From contig CAYJHQ010000022.1 of the NCBI GenBank assembly GCA_964369775.1, forward strand, positions 1 through 51,160: a DNA stretch of 51,160 bases, given 5' to 3'. This document shows, piece by piece, positions 25,396 to 33,907 of the stretch. Within the stretch, counting starts at the first letter, position 1. Each line of letters begins with the position of its first letter. The notes under the pieces are model-generated. The model was not told where the DNA came from and did not search any database. It was given only the letters and a program-made list of their open reading frames with translations. This stretch comes from CAUPWF01 sp964369775. GTDB lineage: Bacteria; Bacillota; Clostridia; Lachnospirales; Lachnospiraceae. Made by a program: the position numbers and the translations under genes.

Positions 25396-27155
25396 TGAAC
25401 ATAAAAGAATATTTAAAAGATAACATTCTACTATTTGATGGGGCTATGGGAACCTACTTTTCTTCTATCTATGAAGATACCTTGTATCGATGTGAATTAG
25501 CTAATATCACAAATCCAAATCTGATAAAGGAGATTCACACAAGGTATCTTCAAGCAGGTGCTAAGGCTATTAAGACGAACACTTTTTCAGTAAAAGAAGG
25601 GAATGGATTTTCAAGGAGAGAGTTAGTTGAAGAAGGCTATAAGATTGCATGTAGTGTAGCGGAGAGGTTTGACGCCTTCGTTTTTGCAGATGTAGGGTAC
25701 ATACCGACAAAGACAGGAAGAGAAAAATTTCAAGATTACAAGGAGGTTGTGGACATCTTCTTAGAATTAGGAGCAAAGAATTTTCTTTTTGAAACCTTAG
25801 CAGATGATGAGGGGATAATTGAAATTGCAAACTATATAAGAGAAAAAGAAAAAAAATCGTTTACTATGATCTCTTTCGCGATTAGTGCTGAAGGTGTTAC
25901 AGCTAAAGGAGAATTCGCACATTCTCTATTTGAAAGGTATAATGAGGTAGACAGTATAGATGTAGTAGGGTTTAACTGCATATGTGGCCCCCTTCATTTA
26001 AATAGAGTGTTCCAAACAGTAGAGATGCCTGAAAATAAAAAAGTTTCGATTATGCCAAATGCAGGGTATCCAACAATTCTAGGAAGCCGAACTAGTTATG
26101 GAGACAATCCAGTTTATTTTGCGAATCAGATGATGGAGATTACAAAACAATCTGTGCAGATTTTGGGAGGTTGTTGCGGAACTACTCCTGATTTTATAAG
26201 GGAATTAAGGTTATTATTAGAACAGAATAAGCAGAAAATAGAAAGTCCGAGAAAGAAATATGTAAAGGATACAAAGAAAGTAATTCAGGCAAACAGATTT
26301 TATGAGAAACTTCGAAAGAATGAAAAGCCAATAGCAGTTGAATTAGATTCTCCATTGATAGATAATGTGAAATCATTTATGCATAATACAGAATCTTTAA
26401 AGCATGTAGGAGCAGATATGATTACTATTGCGGATTGCCCAGTTGCGAGAGCGCGTATGGACAGCAGCCTTTTAGCGTGTAAGATAAAGAGAGAGGTGGG
26501 AATGGATGTGATGCCACATTTAACTTGCAGAGATCGCAATATTAATGCTTCAAAAGCACTATTACTAGGGTTGAGTGTAGAAGATGTAAATAATGTGCTG
26601 ATAGTAACAGGAGATCCTGTTCCGTCGGCGTTTAGAGATGAGGTCAAAACAGTTTTTCAGTATAATTCGAATCTTTTGATTAATCACATCAGTAATCTGA
26701 ACGAAACGATGTTTTCATCTCCGTTCTATCTTTATGCGGCGTTAAACCTAAATGCCATTAATTTTGACGCTCAATTAAAGGTAGCTTTGAAAAAAGAAGA
26801 AAGTGGAGCTATGGGTTTTTTCACCCAACCAGTCCATAGTGAACAAGCTATTGAAAACTTGAAAAGAGCAAAAGAAATACTTTCGATACCAATTGTAGTT
26901 GGGGTTATGCCGATTGTAAGTTATAGAAATGCAAACTACATGAATAATGAAGTCCCTGGAATTGTGGTATCAGAAGAAATTTTAAAACGTTATGAAGGAA
27001 AGACAAGCGAGGAGTGCAGTGAGATATCGGTAGAAGTCTCGTGCGAAATTATCGATAAAATCGAATCGTATGCAGACGGGTTTTATCTAATCACTTTATT
27101 TGGGAAAATTCAACCTGTATGCAAAATTATAGAGTACATCAAGAGGGAAAGGTAA
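25395..27155 (+). CDS. Bifunctional homocysteine S-methyltransferase / methylenetetrahydrofolate reductase (YitJ-like)
   Basis: A 586-residue fusion. Residues 1-275 are a homocysteine methyltransferase domain (DGAMGTYF, VGFNCICGP, ILGGCCGTTPDFI zinc cysteines). Residues about 295-586 are a 5,10-methylenetetrahydrofolate reductase (MetF) domain with a TIM barrel: VELDSP, PHLTCRDRN, VLIVTGDPVP and GFFTQPVHS. The reductase would supply the methyl-THF used by MetH. The ATG at 25395 overlaps the stop of metH by one base (TGATG). The role of the second methyltransferase domain is not obvious; in related fusions it may support folate-linked methyl transfer or homocysteine binding. Confidence 0.9.
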   Translation: MNIKEYLKDNILLFDGAMGTYFSSIYEDTLYRCELANITNPNLIKEIHTRYLQAGAKAIKTNTFSVKEGNGFSRRELVEEGYKIACSVAERFDAFVFADVGYIPTKTGREKFQDYKEVVDIFLELGAKNFLFETLADDEGIIEIANYIREKEKKSFTMISFAISAEGVTAKGEFAHSLFERYNEVDSIDVVGFNCICGPLHLNRVFQTVEMPENKKVSIMPNAGYPTILGSRTSYGDNPVYFANQMMEITKQSVQILGGCCGTTPDFIRELRLLLEQNKQKIESPRKKYVKDTKKVIQANRFYEKLRKNEKPIAVELDSPLIDNVKSFMHNTESLKHVGADMITIADCPVARARMDSSLLACKIKREVGMDVMPHLTCRDRNINASKALLLGLSVEDVNNVLIVTGDPVPSAFRDEVKTVFQYNSNLLINHISNLNETMFSSPFYLYAALNLNAINFDAQLKVALKKEESGAMGFFTQPVHSEQAIENLKRAKEILSIPIVVGVMPIVSYRNANYMNNEVPGIVVSEEILKRYEGKTSEECSEISVEVSCEIIDKIESYADGFYLITLFGKIQPVCKIIEYIKRER

Positions 27156-27173
27156 TTCCTCTTGATGTACTCT
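27131..27173. terminator. 16-bp hairpin spanning the stop codon, between convergent genes
   Basis: AGAGTACATCAAGAGG (27131-27146) is perfectly complementary to 27158-27173. The left arm lies in the last codons of the MTHFR fusion gene and the stop codon is in the loop. There is no long T run on either side. It probably serves as a convergent terminator or 3'-end stabiliser shared with the M24 gene that ends at 27196. Confidence 0.65.
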
Positions 27174-27195
27174 ATTCGAATACATAGAAACGATG

Positions 27196-28284
27196 CTACT
27201 TTGTAGCAGGAACAACAATGATATCCTTTGTGAATTTATTCAATACCTCACAGCCGTCTTCTGTAATAATTACAAGATCTTCTATGCGAACTCCAATACC
27301 TTCGTCTGGAAGGTAAATACCAGGTTCGATAGAGAAGCATTGACCAACTTTGATGATGTCTTCATTCACAGAAGAAACATCACCAAACTCGTGATCTTCC
27401 AATCCGCATGAGTGGCCAGTTCTATGCGTGAAGTACTTGCCGTAACCTTTTTCTTCGATGTAATTTCTACAAGCTAAATCTACATCTTTCATTTTATTTC
27501 CAGGTTTTGAAGCAGCAATTCCACGAAGTTGAGCTTCTAATACAATGTTGTAAATTTCTTTTTGGCGCTCAGAAATCTCACCAATGAATACCGTACGCGT
27601 CATATCAGATGCGTAGCAATTTTTGAATCCGCCGATATCTAATACGACACAATCACCATAGTTACCTTTTGTATCATCTGTTGCATGATGAGGATCTGCG
27701 GCATTCTTCGCATAAGCAGTGATAGGGTCAAAGGAAAGCCCTTCACAACCTAAGTCTTTGTAAATAGCACGAACTTTTTCATCTAGTTCGCTCTCAGTAT
27801 ATCCATCAGAAACTAGAGGGTAGAGGCGCTCCATTGCAATGTCGTTTAGTCGAGAGGATTCACGTAATAAGTTAATCTCCTCTTCATCCTTAATCATCCT
27901 TACATAATCAATAATCGGAGAACCGTTTACATATTTATTAGCTGGATTTAATTCTTGTAGACGTAATAAAAACTTTGCTGGCCAAGTCTTATCGATTCCG
28001 ATAGTGTTAGTATTAGTTATTAATTTAGATAAGAACACAACACCATCCTGAATGTCATTGTACCATATCAAATCCACACCCAAATCCTTTTCTTGAGGGA
28101 AAAGTTCGTTGATGATTAACTTGTGATTCCCATCTGCTGATAAAAATAAGGCTAAAAGCCTTTCTCCTGGATGAATCCAACCTCCTGTTAAATAATAAAT
28201 TGCAGTCGGATCTGAAATGATCATCTGTTGTAATCCTTGTTCTTTCATCGAATCAAGAACACGAGTAACTCTTGCTGCGTTCAT
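27196..28284 (-). CDS. M24 family metallopeptidase (Xaa-Pro aminopeptidase-like)
   Basis: A 362-residue cytoplasmic peptidase. Residues 1-130 are a creatinase-like N-terminal domain and 140-355 a pita-bread catalytic domain. All five metal ligands are visible: VVLDIGG (D), SDMTRT (D), HRTGHSCGL (H), FSIEPGIY (E) and VRIEDLV (E). Enzymes of this type release N-terminal residues next to proline in small peptides. ATG at 28284 has AAAGAAAGGAGA upstream. It lies 45 bases downstream of the flavodoxin-ferredoxin gene on the same strand and may be cotranscribed; a functional link is not apparent. Confidence 0.88.
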   Translation of the reverse strand: MNAARVTRVLDSMKEQGLQQMIISDPTAIYYLTGGWIHPGERLLALFLSADGNHKLIINELFPQEKDLGVDLIWYNDIQDGVVFLSKLITNTNTIGIDKTWPAKFLLRLQELNPANKYVNGSPIIDYVRMIKDEEEINLLRESSRLNDIAMERLYPLVSDGYTESELDEKVRAIYKDLGCEGLSFDPITAYAKNAADPHHATDDTKGNYGDCVVLDIGGFKNCYASDMTRTVFIGEISERQKEIYNIVLEAQLRGIAASKPGNKMKDVDLACRNYIEEKGYGKYFTHRTGHSCGLEDHEFGDVSSVNEDIIKVGQCFSIEPGIYLPDEGIGVRIEDLVIITEDGCEVLNKFTKDIIVVPATK

Positions 28285-28329
28285 TGTAAATCTCCTTTCT
28301 TTAGTGAAAAATTATTGATATATTAAAAA

Positions 28330-29091
28330 CTAGAGATAATACTCTGTTTTATATCCGTTGTTAAATGGAATGAATTTTGATAATCTAGGAGTAATTGCGG
28401 AAGAGGGGCAACTGTAGATACAGCTCATGCACATCATACAATTACATCCAAATTTAGGCGGTCTGCCCTCGTAAGTTGTTATGTTTTTTGTAGGGCATAG
28501 CTTTGCGCAACCATTGCATTGACTACATTTATGATTGGCAAAGAGTTCTAAACCGAATAGTTTTACGGCTTGATGCTCCAGTTTGCTAATCTTGCTCAGC
28601 AAAACCGCTCTTCTAGGAATAGGTGTAAAGTCTTGTTTTTCCTCTAAAATTGCTTTGGCTAGATGAGAAAGTGTAGTTAAAGATTCACGAATAATTTCAC
28701 TTCCCTTATCTCTGGGGAATCGATATACGATTGTAAGGGGCATGGCTACTGTTTTATTGATACCAAGCGCCCAATTTTTTTGGCGGGCAATCTTTAATAA
28801 CGGTAATGAAGCACCCTCATTAATCCAAAGAGTGTTGCAACCTACATTGATTATATGCAGCTTTTTGATGAATGTAGAATCGATAGACTGCACAGCGTTA
28901 ATCACTAAGGGCGTGATGGAAAATGCGTGAATAGGTGACATGATAATGAGCTCGTCCACAGGAGGTATTCCTTGCTTTTGGAAAGATTTGAGGCTCATGA
29001 TGTCAGTATCTTCATCACCAAGCATGGACTTAAGTCGGTGAGCGAGGAATCTTGTGTTACCGGTAGCGCTGAAATAAAGTATTAATCTCAT
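28330..29091 (-). CDS. EFR1-type protein: N-terminal flavodoxin-like domain with C-terminal 2[4Fe-4S] ferredoxin
   Basis: A 253-residue redox protein. The N-terminus LILYFSATGNTRFLAHRL is a flavodoxin-like phosphate loop for FMN, followed by VDELIIMSPIHAFSITPLV. The C-terminal region (about 188-240) has two cluster motifs, CSQCNGCAKLCP and CNCMMCMSCIYSCP. Such proteins are common in anaerobic Clostridia and move electrons between ferredoxin-type donors and unknown partners. Ribosome site AAGGAGG precedes the ATG. It is divergent from the histidine kinase. It could in principle reduce a partner such as the cobalamin reactivation system 6 kb away, but nothing in the sequence proves that. Confidence 0.88.
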   Translation of the reverse strand: MRLILYFSATGNTRFLAHRLKSMLGDEDTDIMSLKSFQKQGIPPVDELIIMSPIHAFSITPLVINAVQSIDSTFIKKLHIINVGCNTLWINEGASLPLLKIARQKNWALGINKTVAMPLTIVYRFPRDKGSEIIRESLTTLSHLAKAILEEKQDFTPIPRRAVLLSKISKLEHQAVKLFGLELFANHKCSQCNGCAKLCPTKNITTYEGRPPKFGCNCMMCMSCIYSCPSSAITPRLSKFIPFNNGYKTEYYL

Positions 29092-29189
29092 AATAGCCTC
29101 CTTAAATTTTGTACTGTGTTACCCATAAATCCATGACTATATTATCTACGATTTAAAGAGAAATATCAAGGAAATTATATAGCATAAAA

Positions 29190-29218
29190 TTGCCATTTTT
29201 GAAAGGTTCGTATATAAT
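29190..29218 (+). promoter_or_regulatory. Sigma-A promoter of the two-component operon
   Basis: TTGCCA (29190-29195) and TATAAT (29213-29218) are exactly 17 bases apart, 23 bases before the kinase start codon. GAAAGGATGAG supplies the ribosome site. Confidence 0.75.
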
Positions 29219-29241
29219 TGAAAATAACGAAAGGATGAGTT

Positions 29242-31251
29242 ATGGGTGAACGAAGAAGAAAAATTAGTATTTTTATCATATTAGCAAGTGTTATCGCACT
29301 ATGTCTATTTATTGGGTACTTACGAACAGAGTATAGAAACGACAGAGTAAATCTGATTACTGTGTATTCTGAAAACGGTGAATGGGATTTGACAAAAGTT
29401 GATTTTTCGAATTCTGTTGTAAGGTTATCTGGCAATGTAGAACATATAGAAGGTGAACTTTTGACGCCGAACGAGTTTGAGGAAAGAGAATCAGAGGCAG
29501 AGATAGGAGATCCTATCGACCACAACACGGCGAGGACAGCAAGGTTAACCATATATGTACCTGATGATGAAAGATACGCAATTGAGACTGGCGGAGATTA
29601 TGCAAGATCAGTTTTCGTGAATGGAAAATGGGAAGTGTCAAGAGGAACGCCAGGGGAGACAAAGGAGACGTATATACCAGGCTATAAAGAAATGTTCATG
29701 GAAGTTGAGGCAGAGGATAATAAGTTTGAAATGGTTGTGCAGGGAGGGAACTTTGTACATAGAGAGGGAAGCTCCTATTCAGAGGTATATATTGGACATC
29801 CTGAAAATTTAAGATGGTATTTTGATGTGGTGAACTATGTAAGCAGTGTTGAGATTGGGATGTTGTTTGCGTTAGCGTTAGTCCATTTTTTGTTAGCTCT
29901 GATTTTTCACGAGTACCAACTAAATATTCGGTTTTCCTTCCTTTGCTTAACGTGGGGGATTCGGCTAGGTTTGGGAAGTACAAAACTTATCTTCCAAATA
30001 CTGCCAGACATACCTTGGGATTGGGCGCTTAAAACAGAGTATCTTACGATACCGTTAAGTGCGATTCTAATTATAGGAATTGTTAGAAAGCAGTATGGGG
30101 GTGTGTTTAGTGAACGAGTATTTTTTGTTGCAAATACTATGTTTAAAGCATTTGCTTTGCTGTTTGTATTTATAGATACCTATACGCTCTCACACTTAGT
30201 GCTGCCAATTACTGTACTTTATGTAGGGATCACAGTTTATATCACAGCTAGACTAGGTCTGTGGATCATAGTGAACGGGAGGCGAGAAAATATGGATGTC
30301 GCCCAAGTTGCTACTTTATTTCCTCTTGCTTTTCTATTTATTGCAGCAGTCCAAGAAGGCTTGGCTTATAACGGAATAGTTTTATTTAACATAGAGTACA
30401 CATTGACGGAGTCAGCCATTTTAGGCGTGGTGTTCTGCGAGACTATTTTCTTGTTTTACATCACAATGGAAGCTATGAAGGAAATACGTGTGAAAGAAGA
30501 GGAAAGTAGAAGAAAAGCAGAGGAATTGGAGCGGTTTCTAGAGATGAAGTCTAGATTTTTAGGAATTGTAGCACATGAGGTTAAGACTCCTTTATCGATA
30601 GTAATGGGAGGGGCAGGAGAAAGTTTAGACATTATCCGAGACATTGAGACGTATTCGGAGAGTGATGAGTTAAAAGAGGAATTGAATGATATAAAAAATG
30701 ATATGAAGATTATTATAAAGACGGCAAAGAACTTAAATCAGACAGTGTTTGACTTGCTGGATATTACAGCGCTAGAGACGGGGCGATTATCGCTTAGCTT
30801 TAATAGCGTAGATTTGAAAGCGTTTATATTAGATGTACGAAACCAATATGGTGTGCAGTTAGATAAAAGCGGAAATCAAATAAGTTTGGATTTAGAAGAT
30901 GGAATCTTGCCGGTAAGAGCTGATGAAAAGAGGTTGAGGCAAGTGATGTTTAATCTGTTATCAAACGCAATACGCCATACGAAAGGCGGAGAAATCTTAA
31001 TAAGGCTGAAACAAGAAAAAGAAGTGGTTTACATAGAAGTGAACGATACAGGTGATGGAATAAAAAAGGAACTACTAGAAAAATTGACAAAAGAATATAT
31101 TGATGAAGGTTCTCAAGGATACCGAGGAGGGATTGGCCTATATGTGTGCCAACAGGTGATTGAGTCTCATGGCGGTAAATTTAAAATTCAAGCTGAGGAA
31201 GGAAAAGGGACTTGTGTAAGAATCACGTTGAAAAAGGAGAGTTGCGAATGA
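29242..31251 (+). CDS. Sensor histidine kinase with a seven-helix membrane module
   Basis: A 669-residue kinase. One N-terminal helix (about 9-27) leads to an extracellular domain of about 170 residues with a beta-rich, 7TMR-DISM-like character. Seven hydrophobic helices then span about 205-405. After a short coiled coil (KEEESRRKAEELERF) come the HisKA H-box AHEVKTPLS, the N-box NLLSNAIRHT, the G1 box DTGDGI and the G2 motif GIGLYV of the HATPase domain. Autophosphorylation at the H-box histidine and transfer to the adjacent regulator are expected. Its stop overlaps the regulator start (ATGA). The signal is unknown; the folding pattern resembles carbohydrate-related 7TM sensors. Confidence 0.88.
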   Translation: MGERRRKISIFIILASVIALCLFIGYLRTEYRNDRVNLITVYSENGEWDLTKVDFSNSVVRLSGNVEHIEGELLTPNEFEERESEAEIGDPIDHNTARTARLTIYVPDDERYAIETGGDYARSVFVNGKWEVSRGTPGETKETYIPGYKEMFMEVEAEDNKFEMVVQGGNFVHREGSSYSEVYIGHPENLRWYFDVVNYVSSVEIGMLFALALVHFLLALIFHEYQLNIRFSFLCLTWGIRLGLGSTKLIFQILPDIPWDWALKTEYLTIPLSAILIIGIVRKQYGGVFSERVFFVANTMFKAFALLFVFIDTYTLSHLVLPITVLYVGITVYITARLGLWIIVNGRRENMDVAQVATLFPLAFLFIAAVQEGLAYNGIVLFNIEYTLTESAILGVVFCETIFLFYITMEAMKEIRVKEEESRRKAEELERFLEMKSRFLGIVAHEVKTPLSIVMGGAGESLDIIRDIETYSESDELKEELNDIKNDMKIIIKTAKNLNQTVFDLLDITALETGRLSLSFNSVDLKAFILDVRNQYGVQLDKSGNQISLDLEDGILPVRADEKRLRQVMFNLLSNAIRHTKGGEILIRLKQEKEVVYIEVNDTGDGIKKELLEKLTKEYIDEGSQGYRGGIGLYVCQQVIESHGGKFKIQAEEGKGTCVRITLKKESCE

Positions 31252-31925
31252 GTATAAAAGGTTTGATAGTGATGGTGGAAGATGAAAAATCTATGCTTGG
31301 ATTTGCGCAAAGAAAACTAAAAAGAAGTGGGTATGAAGTATTTGCAGCAGAGACAATTGAGGAAGCGAGATCACTCTTGAAGCAAACCAAGCCAGATTTG
31401 TTGATATTAGATGTTATGTTACCGGATGGAGATGGAATGGTCTTTTGTGAAGAAATCCGAAAAGAGTCAAATGTATTAGTTTTGTTTTTGACAGGAAAAA
31501 CTCAGACGGAAGATAAGGTGAGAGGCTTATCAGTGGGTGGTGATTACTATCTGACAAAGCCTTATGAGTTGGAGGAACTTGTAGCTGTTGTAGATAGCTT
31601 GATACGAAGGGTGCCAGAAAAACAAGATGAATTAAAAGTGGGAGAGCTAAGACTTCAGCTAGGGACAATGAGGGCTACGATAAAAGGGCAAGAATTGCAC
31701 TTGACACCGAAAGAATTCGTTTTGATCTGGGCATTGGCAGAGCGTGTGAATAATCCTATTGACACAGAAGAGTTGTATAAGAAAGTGTGGAATAGCTCTA
31801 TGAATCAAGACGGGAGGGCTCTGTGGGTACAGCTCTCTAGGTTGAGAAAAAAATTAGAGATGTACGAAGAATTTGAGATAAAAAACCATCGAACAAAAGG
31901 GTATTACTTATCATATGTGAAGTAA
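31248..31925 (+). CDS. OmpR/PhoB-family response regulator
   Basis: A 225-residue regulator. ATG at 31248 follows AAAAGGAGAG and overlaps the kinase stop. Receiver domain: acidic pocket E11/D12, phosphoacceptor D55 in LLILDVMLPDGDG, and the conserved lysine in YYLTKPYEL. C-terminal winged helix: LHLTPKEFVLIWALAERV, DTEELYKKVW, LWVQLSRLRKKLE and KNHRTKGYYLSY. It is paired with the upstream 7TM kinase. Its targets are unknown; the divIC promoter directly downstream carries a palindrome that could be tested as a site. Confidence 0.92.
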   Translation: MSIKGLIVMVEDEKSMLGFAQRKLKRSGYEVFAAETIEEARSLLKQTKPDLLILDVMLPDGDGMVFCEEIRKESNVLVLFLTGKTQTEDKVRGLSVGGDYYLTKPYELEELVAVVDSLIRRVPEKQDELKVGELRLQLGTMRATIKGQELHLTPKEFVLIWALAERVNNPIDTEELYKKVWNSSMNQDGRALWVQLSRLRKKLEMYEEFEIKNHRTKGYYLSYVK

Positions 31926-31949
31926 GGGTGTAAAAATACAAAAAAATAC

Positions 31950-31978
31950 TTGAAAAAGTTTTTCAAACCTAGTATGAT
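31950..31978 (+). promoter_or_regulatory. Promoter of divIC with an overlapping perfect palindrome
   Basis: TTGAAA (31950-31955) and TATGAT (31973-31978) are 17 bases apart. The -35 element is the left arm of a perfect inverted repeat TTGAAAAAGTTTTTCAA (31950-31966), so a dimeric regulator bound there would block or modulate the promoter. Confidence 0.7.
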
Positions 31979-32028
31979 TACATGAAGATGTATAAATAAG
32001 AGTTGAAGATAATAAGGATGTGTTGAAA

Positions 32029-32355
32029 ATGGCAGTTGAGCGAAGTAAAGAACTTCGGAGAAAAGAACGGCTAAAAAGACGACGTAAGAGAAGTAGTGCT
32101 CTTTTAATAGTGGGCATTCTTTTTTGCGCGATTGTTGTGGCTGGCGTGGGGAGCGTGCAGGCATTGTGGAAACGTGGTGAGCTTGATAAAAGAGAACAGG
32201 AGTTGCAAGTTCGATTAGAGGAAGAGGAAAAAAGGTCTGAGGACTTAAAAGAATATGAAGCATATGTAAATAGCGATGAGTACGTAGAAGATGTTGCAAG
32301 AGAAAAGCTTGGAATGGCATATGCAGATGAGATTATATTAATGCCAAAAGAATAA
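32029..32355 (+). CDS. divIC: Septum formation initiator family protein (DivIC / FtsB-like)
   Basis: A 108-residue division protein. ATG at 32029 follows AAGGATG; an in-frame GTG at 32020 is less likely. A strongly basic cytoplasmic tail (residues 8-22) precedes one helix (about 23-44). An extracellular coiled coil follows (ELDKREQELQVRLEEEEKR), then the conserved end segment SDEYVEDVAREKLGMAYADE. DivIC acts with FtsL and DivIB in the septal complex. Its place before spoIIE, tilS, hpt and ftsH matches the Bacillus / Clostridia order. Confidence 0.9.
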   Translation: MAVERSKELRRKERLKRRRKRSSALLIVGILFCAIVVAGVGSVQALWKRGELDKREQELQVRLEEEEKRSEDLKEYEAYVNSDEYVEDVAREKLGMAYADEIILMPKE

Positions 32356-32367
32356 TGTTTACCAATG

Positions 32368-32405
32368 AGAGCTATAGAAAACGAGATGTTTTCTATAGCT
32401 CTTTT
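32368..32405 (+). terminator. Rho-independent terminator or attenuator between divIC and spoIIE
   Basis: A perfect 14-base stem (AGAGCTATAGAAAA at 32368-32381 with 32389-32402) and a seven-base loop are followed by TTTG. The short T run may allow read-through into spoIIE, for which no separate promoter is convincing. Confidence 0.75.
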
Positions 32406-32443
32406 GTGAATCGGGAGCGTATTTCGTATAAGAGAGGTGTAAG

Positions 32444-33847
32444 ATGATGGAGCAAACAACAGAAATGAACCCTTATGTTACTAAAGTGAAACGACTAGCT
32501 AAATCACTAAATCAGCTGTCAGATGATTTTCGAATGGAAAAAATAAAAGAAACAGCGTTAGAAGAGAGCCTGATAAGGGATATACAAGAAAGTGTGAAAA
32601 TGTATGTTTGTACGCATTGTGAAGAGTCTGCAAGATGCGAAATGGATGAAGAAGAGAGAAATAGATATATAAAAACATTGATAGAGACGATGGAAGAGTA
32701 TGGGTTAGAACTAAAGGTGAGTAAAAAACGAGAATTGGGGCAATTCTGTGTACGATTTCATGCCATCAGAACAATGGTAGAGCATGAAATCCGCCTGGTA
32801 AGAAAATATCAAATGTGGAATGAAAAGGTTTATAGAAATAAAGAGGCTTCATTAGTGGCGGTAAAAGCTTTTGCAAAAGCAGTAGAGGAAGTGACAAAGG
32901 AGATAGGAGAAAGTTTATTTAGAGATGAGCGAATAGAGAAGAGAATAATAAAATATCTAAAAAAAATAGGAGTGAGAACGACTTCTATTGAAATCTACAT
33001 CTCGACAGAAGGGGTTTTTGAGGTACATATGTGTGTTAAGGCAAAAAAGGGGTTGTGCGTACCATTGAGCGAAATCGCATATGTTACATCGAATATATTA
33101 TCAAAAAAATTCATCCCCGAGATAGAGGAACGGTATGTGGTAAATGATAATTTTGAGACTATAGTGCTGATAGAAAAGCCTAGATTTCAAGTGTTGTGTG
33201 GATGTGCACAAATAGAAAAAGAAGGTAGTGAGATATCAGGAGATAATTTTTCTATATCAAATATAGGGAGAGGGAAAAAAATGGTGATTCTTTCGGATGG
33301 GATGGGAAGTGGAAAAAATGCATTTTACGAAAGCCAAAGGACGATTGAATTGACAAAGGATCTATTAGAAGCAGGCGTACCACCTCAAAGAGCATTAGAA
33401 ATGGTAAATGCAACACTTGCTAGCGAGGAGGGGGAACTAGCATTTTCAACTTTAGATATATGCTTATTAGATCTATACCAAGGGACAATAACTTTGATTA
33501 AAGCAGGGGCTGCACCAACGTATATCTATACGAAACACGGTGATAAGAGGTATACAACATCTTCACTTCCGCTCGGGATTGTAACTCAGATAGAAGTAGA
33601 CTCGCATAAAAGATTTGTGGATGATGGGGATTATATTGTTATGGCGACAGATGGGGTGATAGAGATTGACACACCAGCAAAACAAGAAAATACAATACGC
33701 GAGGTGTTTGAGAATAAAAAGACGAAGAATCCAGAAGTTTTGGCGAAAGAAATATTAGATACGGTATTAAGAAACCAAGGAAGTGTGGCAAAAGATGATA
33801 TGATGGTAATTGCTATAGGAGTTTGGGAAATAAAGAACACAAGGTAG
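32444..33847 (+). CDS. spoIIE: SpoIIE-type PP2C protein phosphatase without the N-terminal membrane domain
   Basis: A 467-residue protein (ATG-ATG at 32444/32447 after AGAGGTG). In Bacillus SpoIIE (827 residues) ten membrane helices precede the regulatory and phosphatase domains; here there are none. The regulatory region begins with a cysteine cluster CTHCEESARC (residues 56-65), as in SpoIIE homologues. The PP2C domain (about 255-465) has SGDNF, ILSDGMGSGKNA, FSTLDICLLDLY, VMATDGVIEID and KDDMMVIAIGV, so all metal-binding aspartates remain. SpoIIE dephosphorylates SpoIIAA to activate sigma-F in the forespore. The genome position between divIC and tilS supports orthology. Whether the short form works in sporulation or in another PP2C pathway is not known. 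Confidence 0.85.
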   Translation: MMEQTTEMNPYVTKVKRLAKSLNQLSDDFRMEKIKETALEESLIRDIQESVKMYVCTHCEESARCEMDEEERNRYIKTLIETMEEYGLELKVSKKRELGQFCVRFHAIRTMVEHEIRLVRKYQMWNEKVYRNKEASLVAVKAFAKAVEEVTKEIGESLFRDERIEKRIIKYLKKIGVRTTSIEIYISTEGVFEVHMCVKAKKGLCVPLSEIAYVTSNILSKKFIPEIEERYVVNDNFETIVLIEKPRFQVLCGCAQIEKEGSEISGDNFSISNIGRGKKMVILSDGMGSGKNAFYESQRTIELTKDLLEAGVPPQRALEMVNATLASEEGELAFSTLDICLLDLYQGTITLIKAGAAPTYIYTKHGDKRYTTSSLPLGIVTQIEVDSHKRFVDDGDYIVMATDGVIEIDTPAKQENTIREVFENKKTKNPEVLAKEILDTVLRNQGSVAKDDMMVIAIGVWEIKNTR

Positions 33848-33853
33848 AATAGG

Positions 33854-33882
33854 TTGCAAATTGTGTGAAAATTATATATACT
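33854..33882 (+). promoter_or_regulatory. Sigma-A promoter of tilS-hpt-ftsH
   Basis: TTGCAA (33854-33859) and TATACT (33877-33882) are 17 bases apart, seven bases after the spoIIE stop and 25 bases before tilS. Confidence 0.75.
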
Positions 33883-33907
33883 TTGCATAAAAGGTGAAAT
33901 ATAAATT

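Noticed and set aside
32404..32432. TTGTGA - 17 - TATAAG as a spoIIE promoter
   Set aside because: It would start transcription about five bases before the ATG and remove the ribosome site. It also overlaps the terminator tail.
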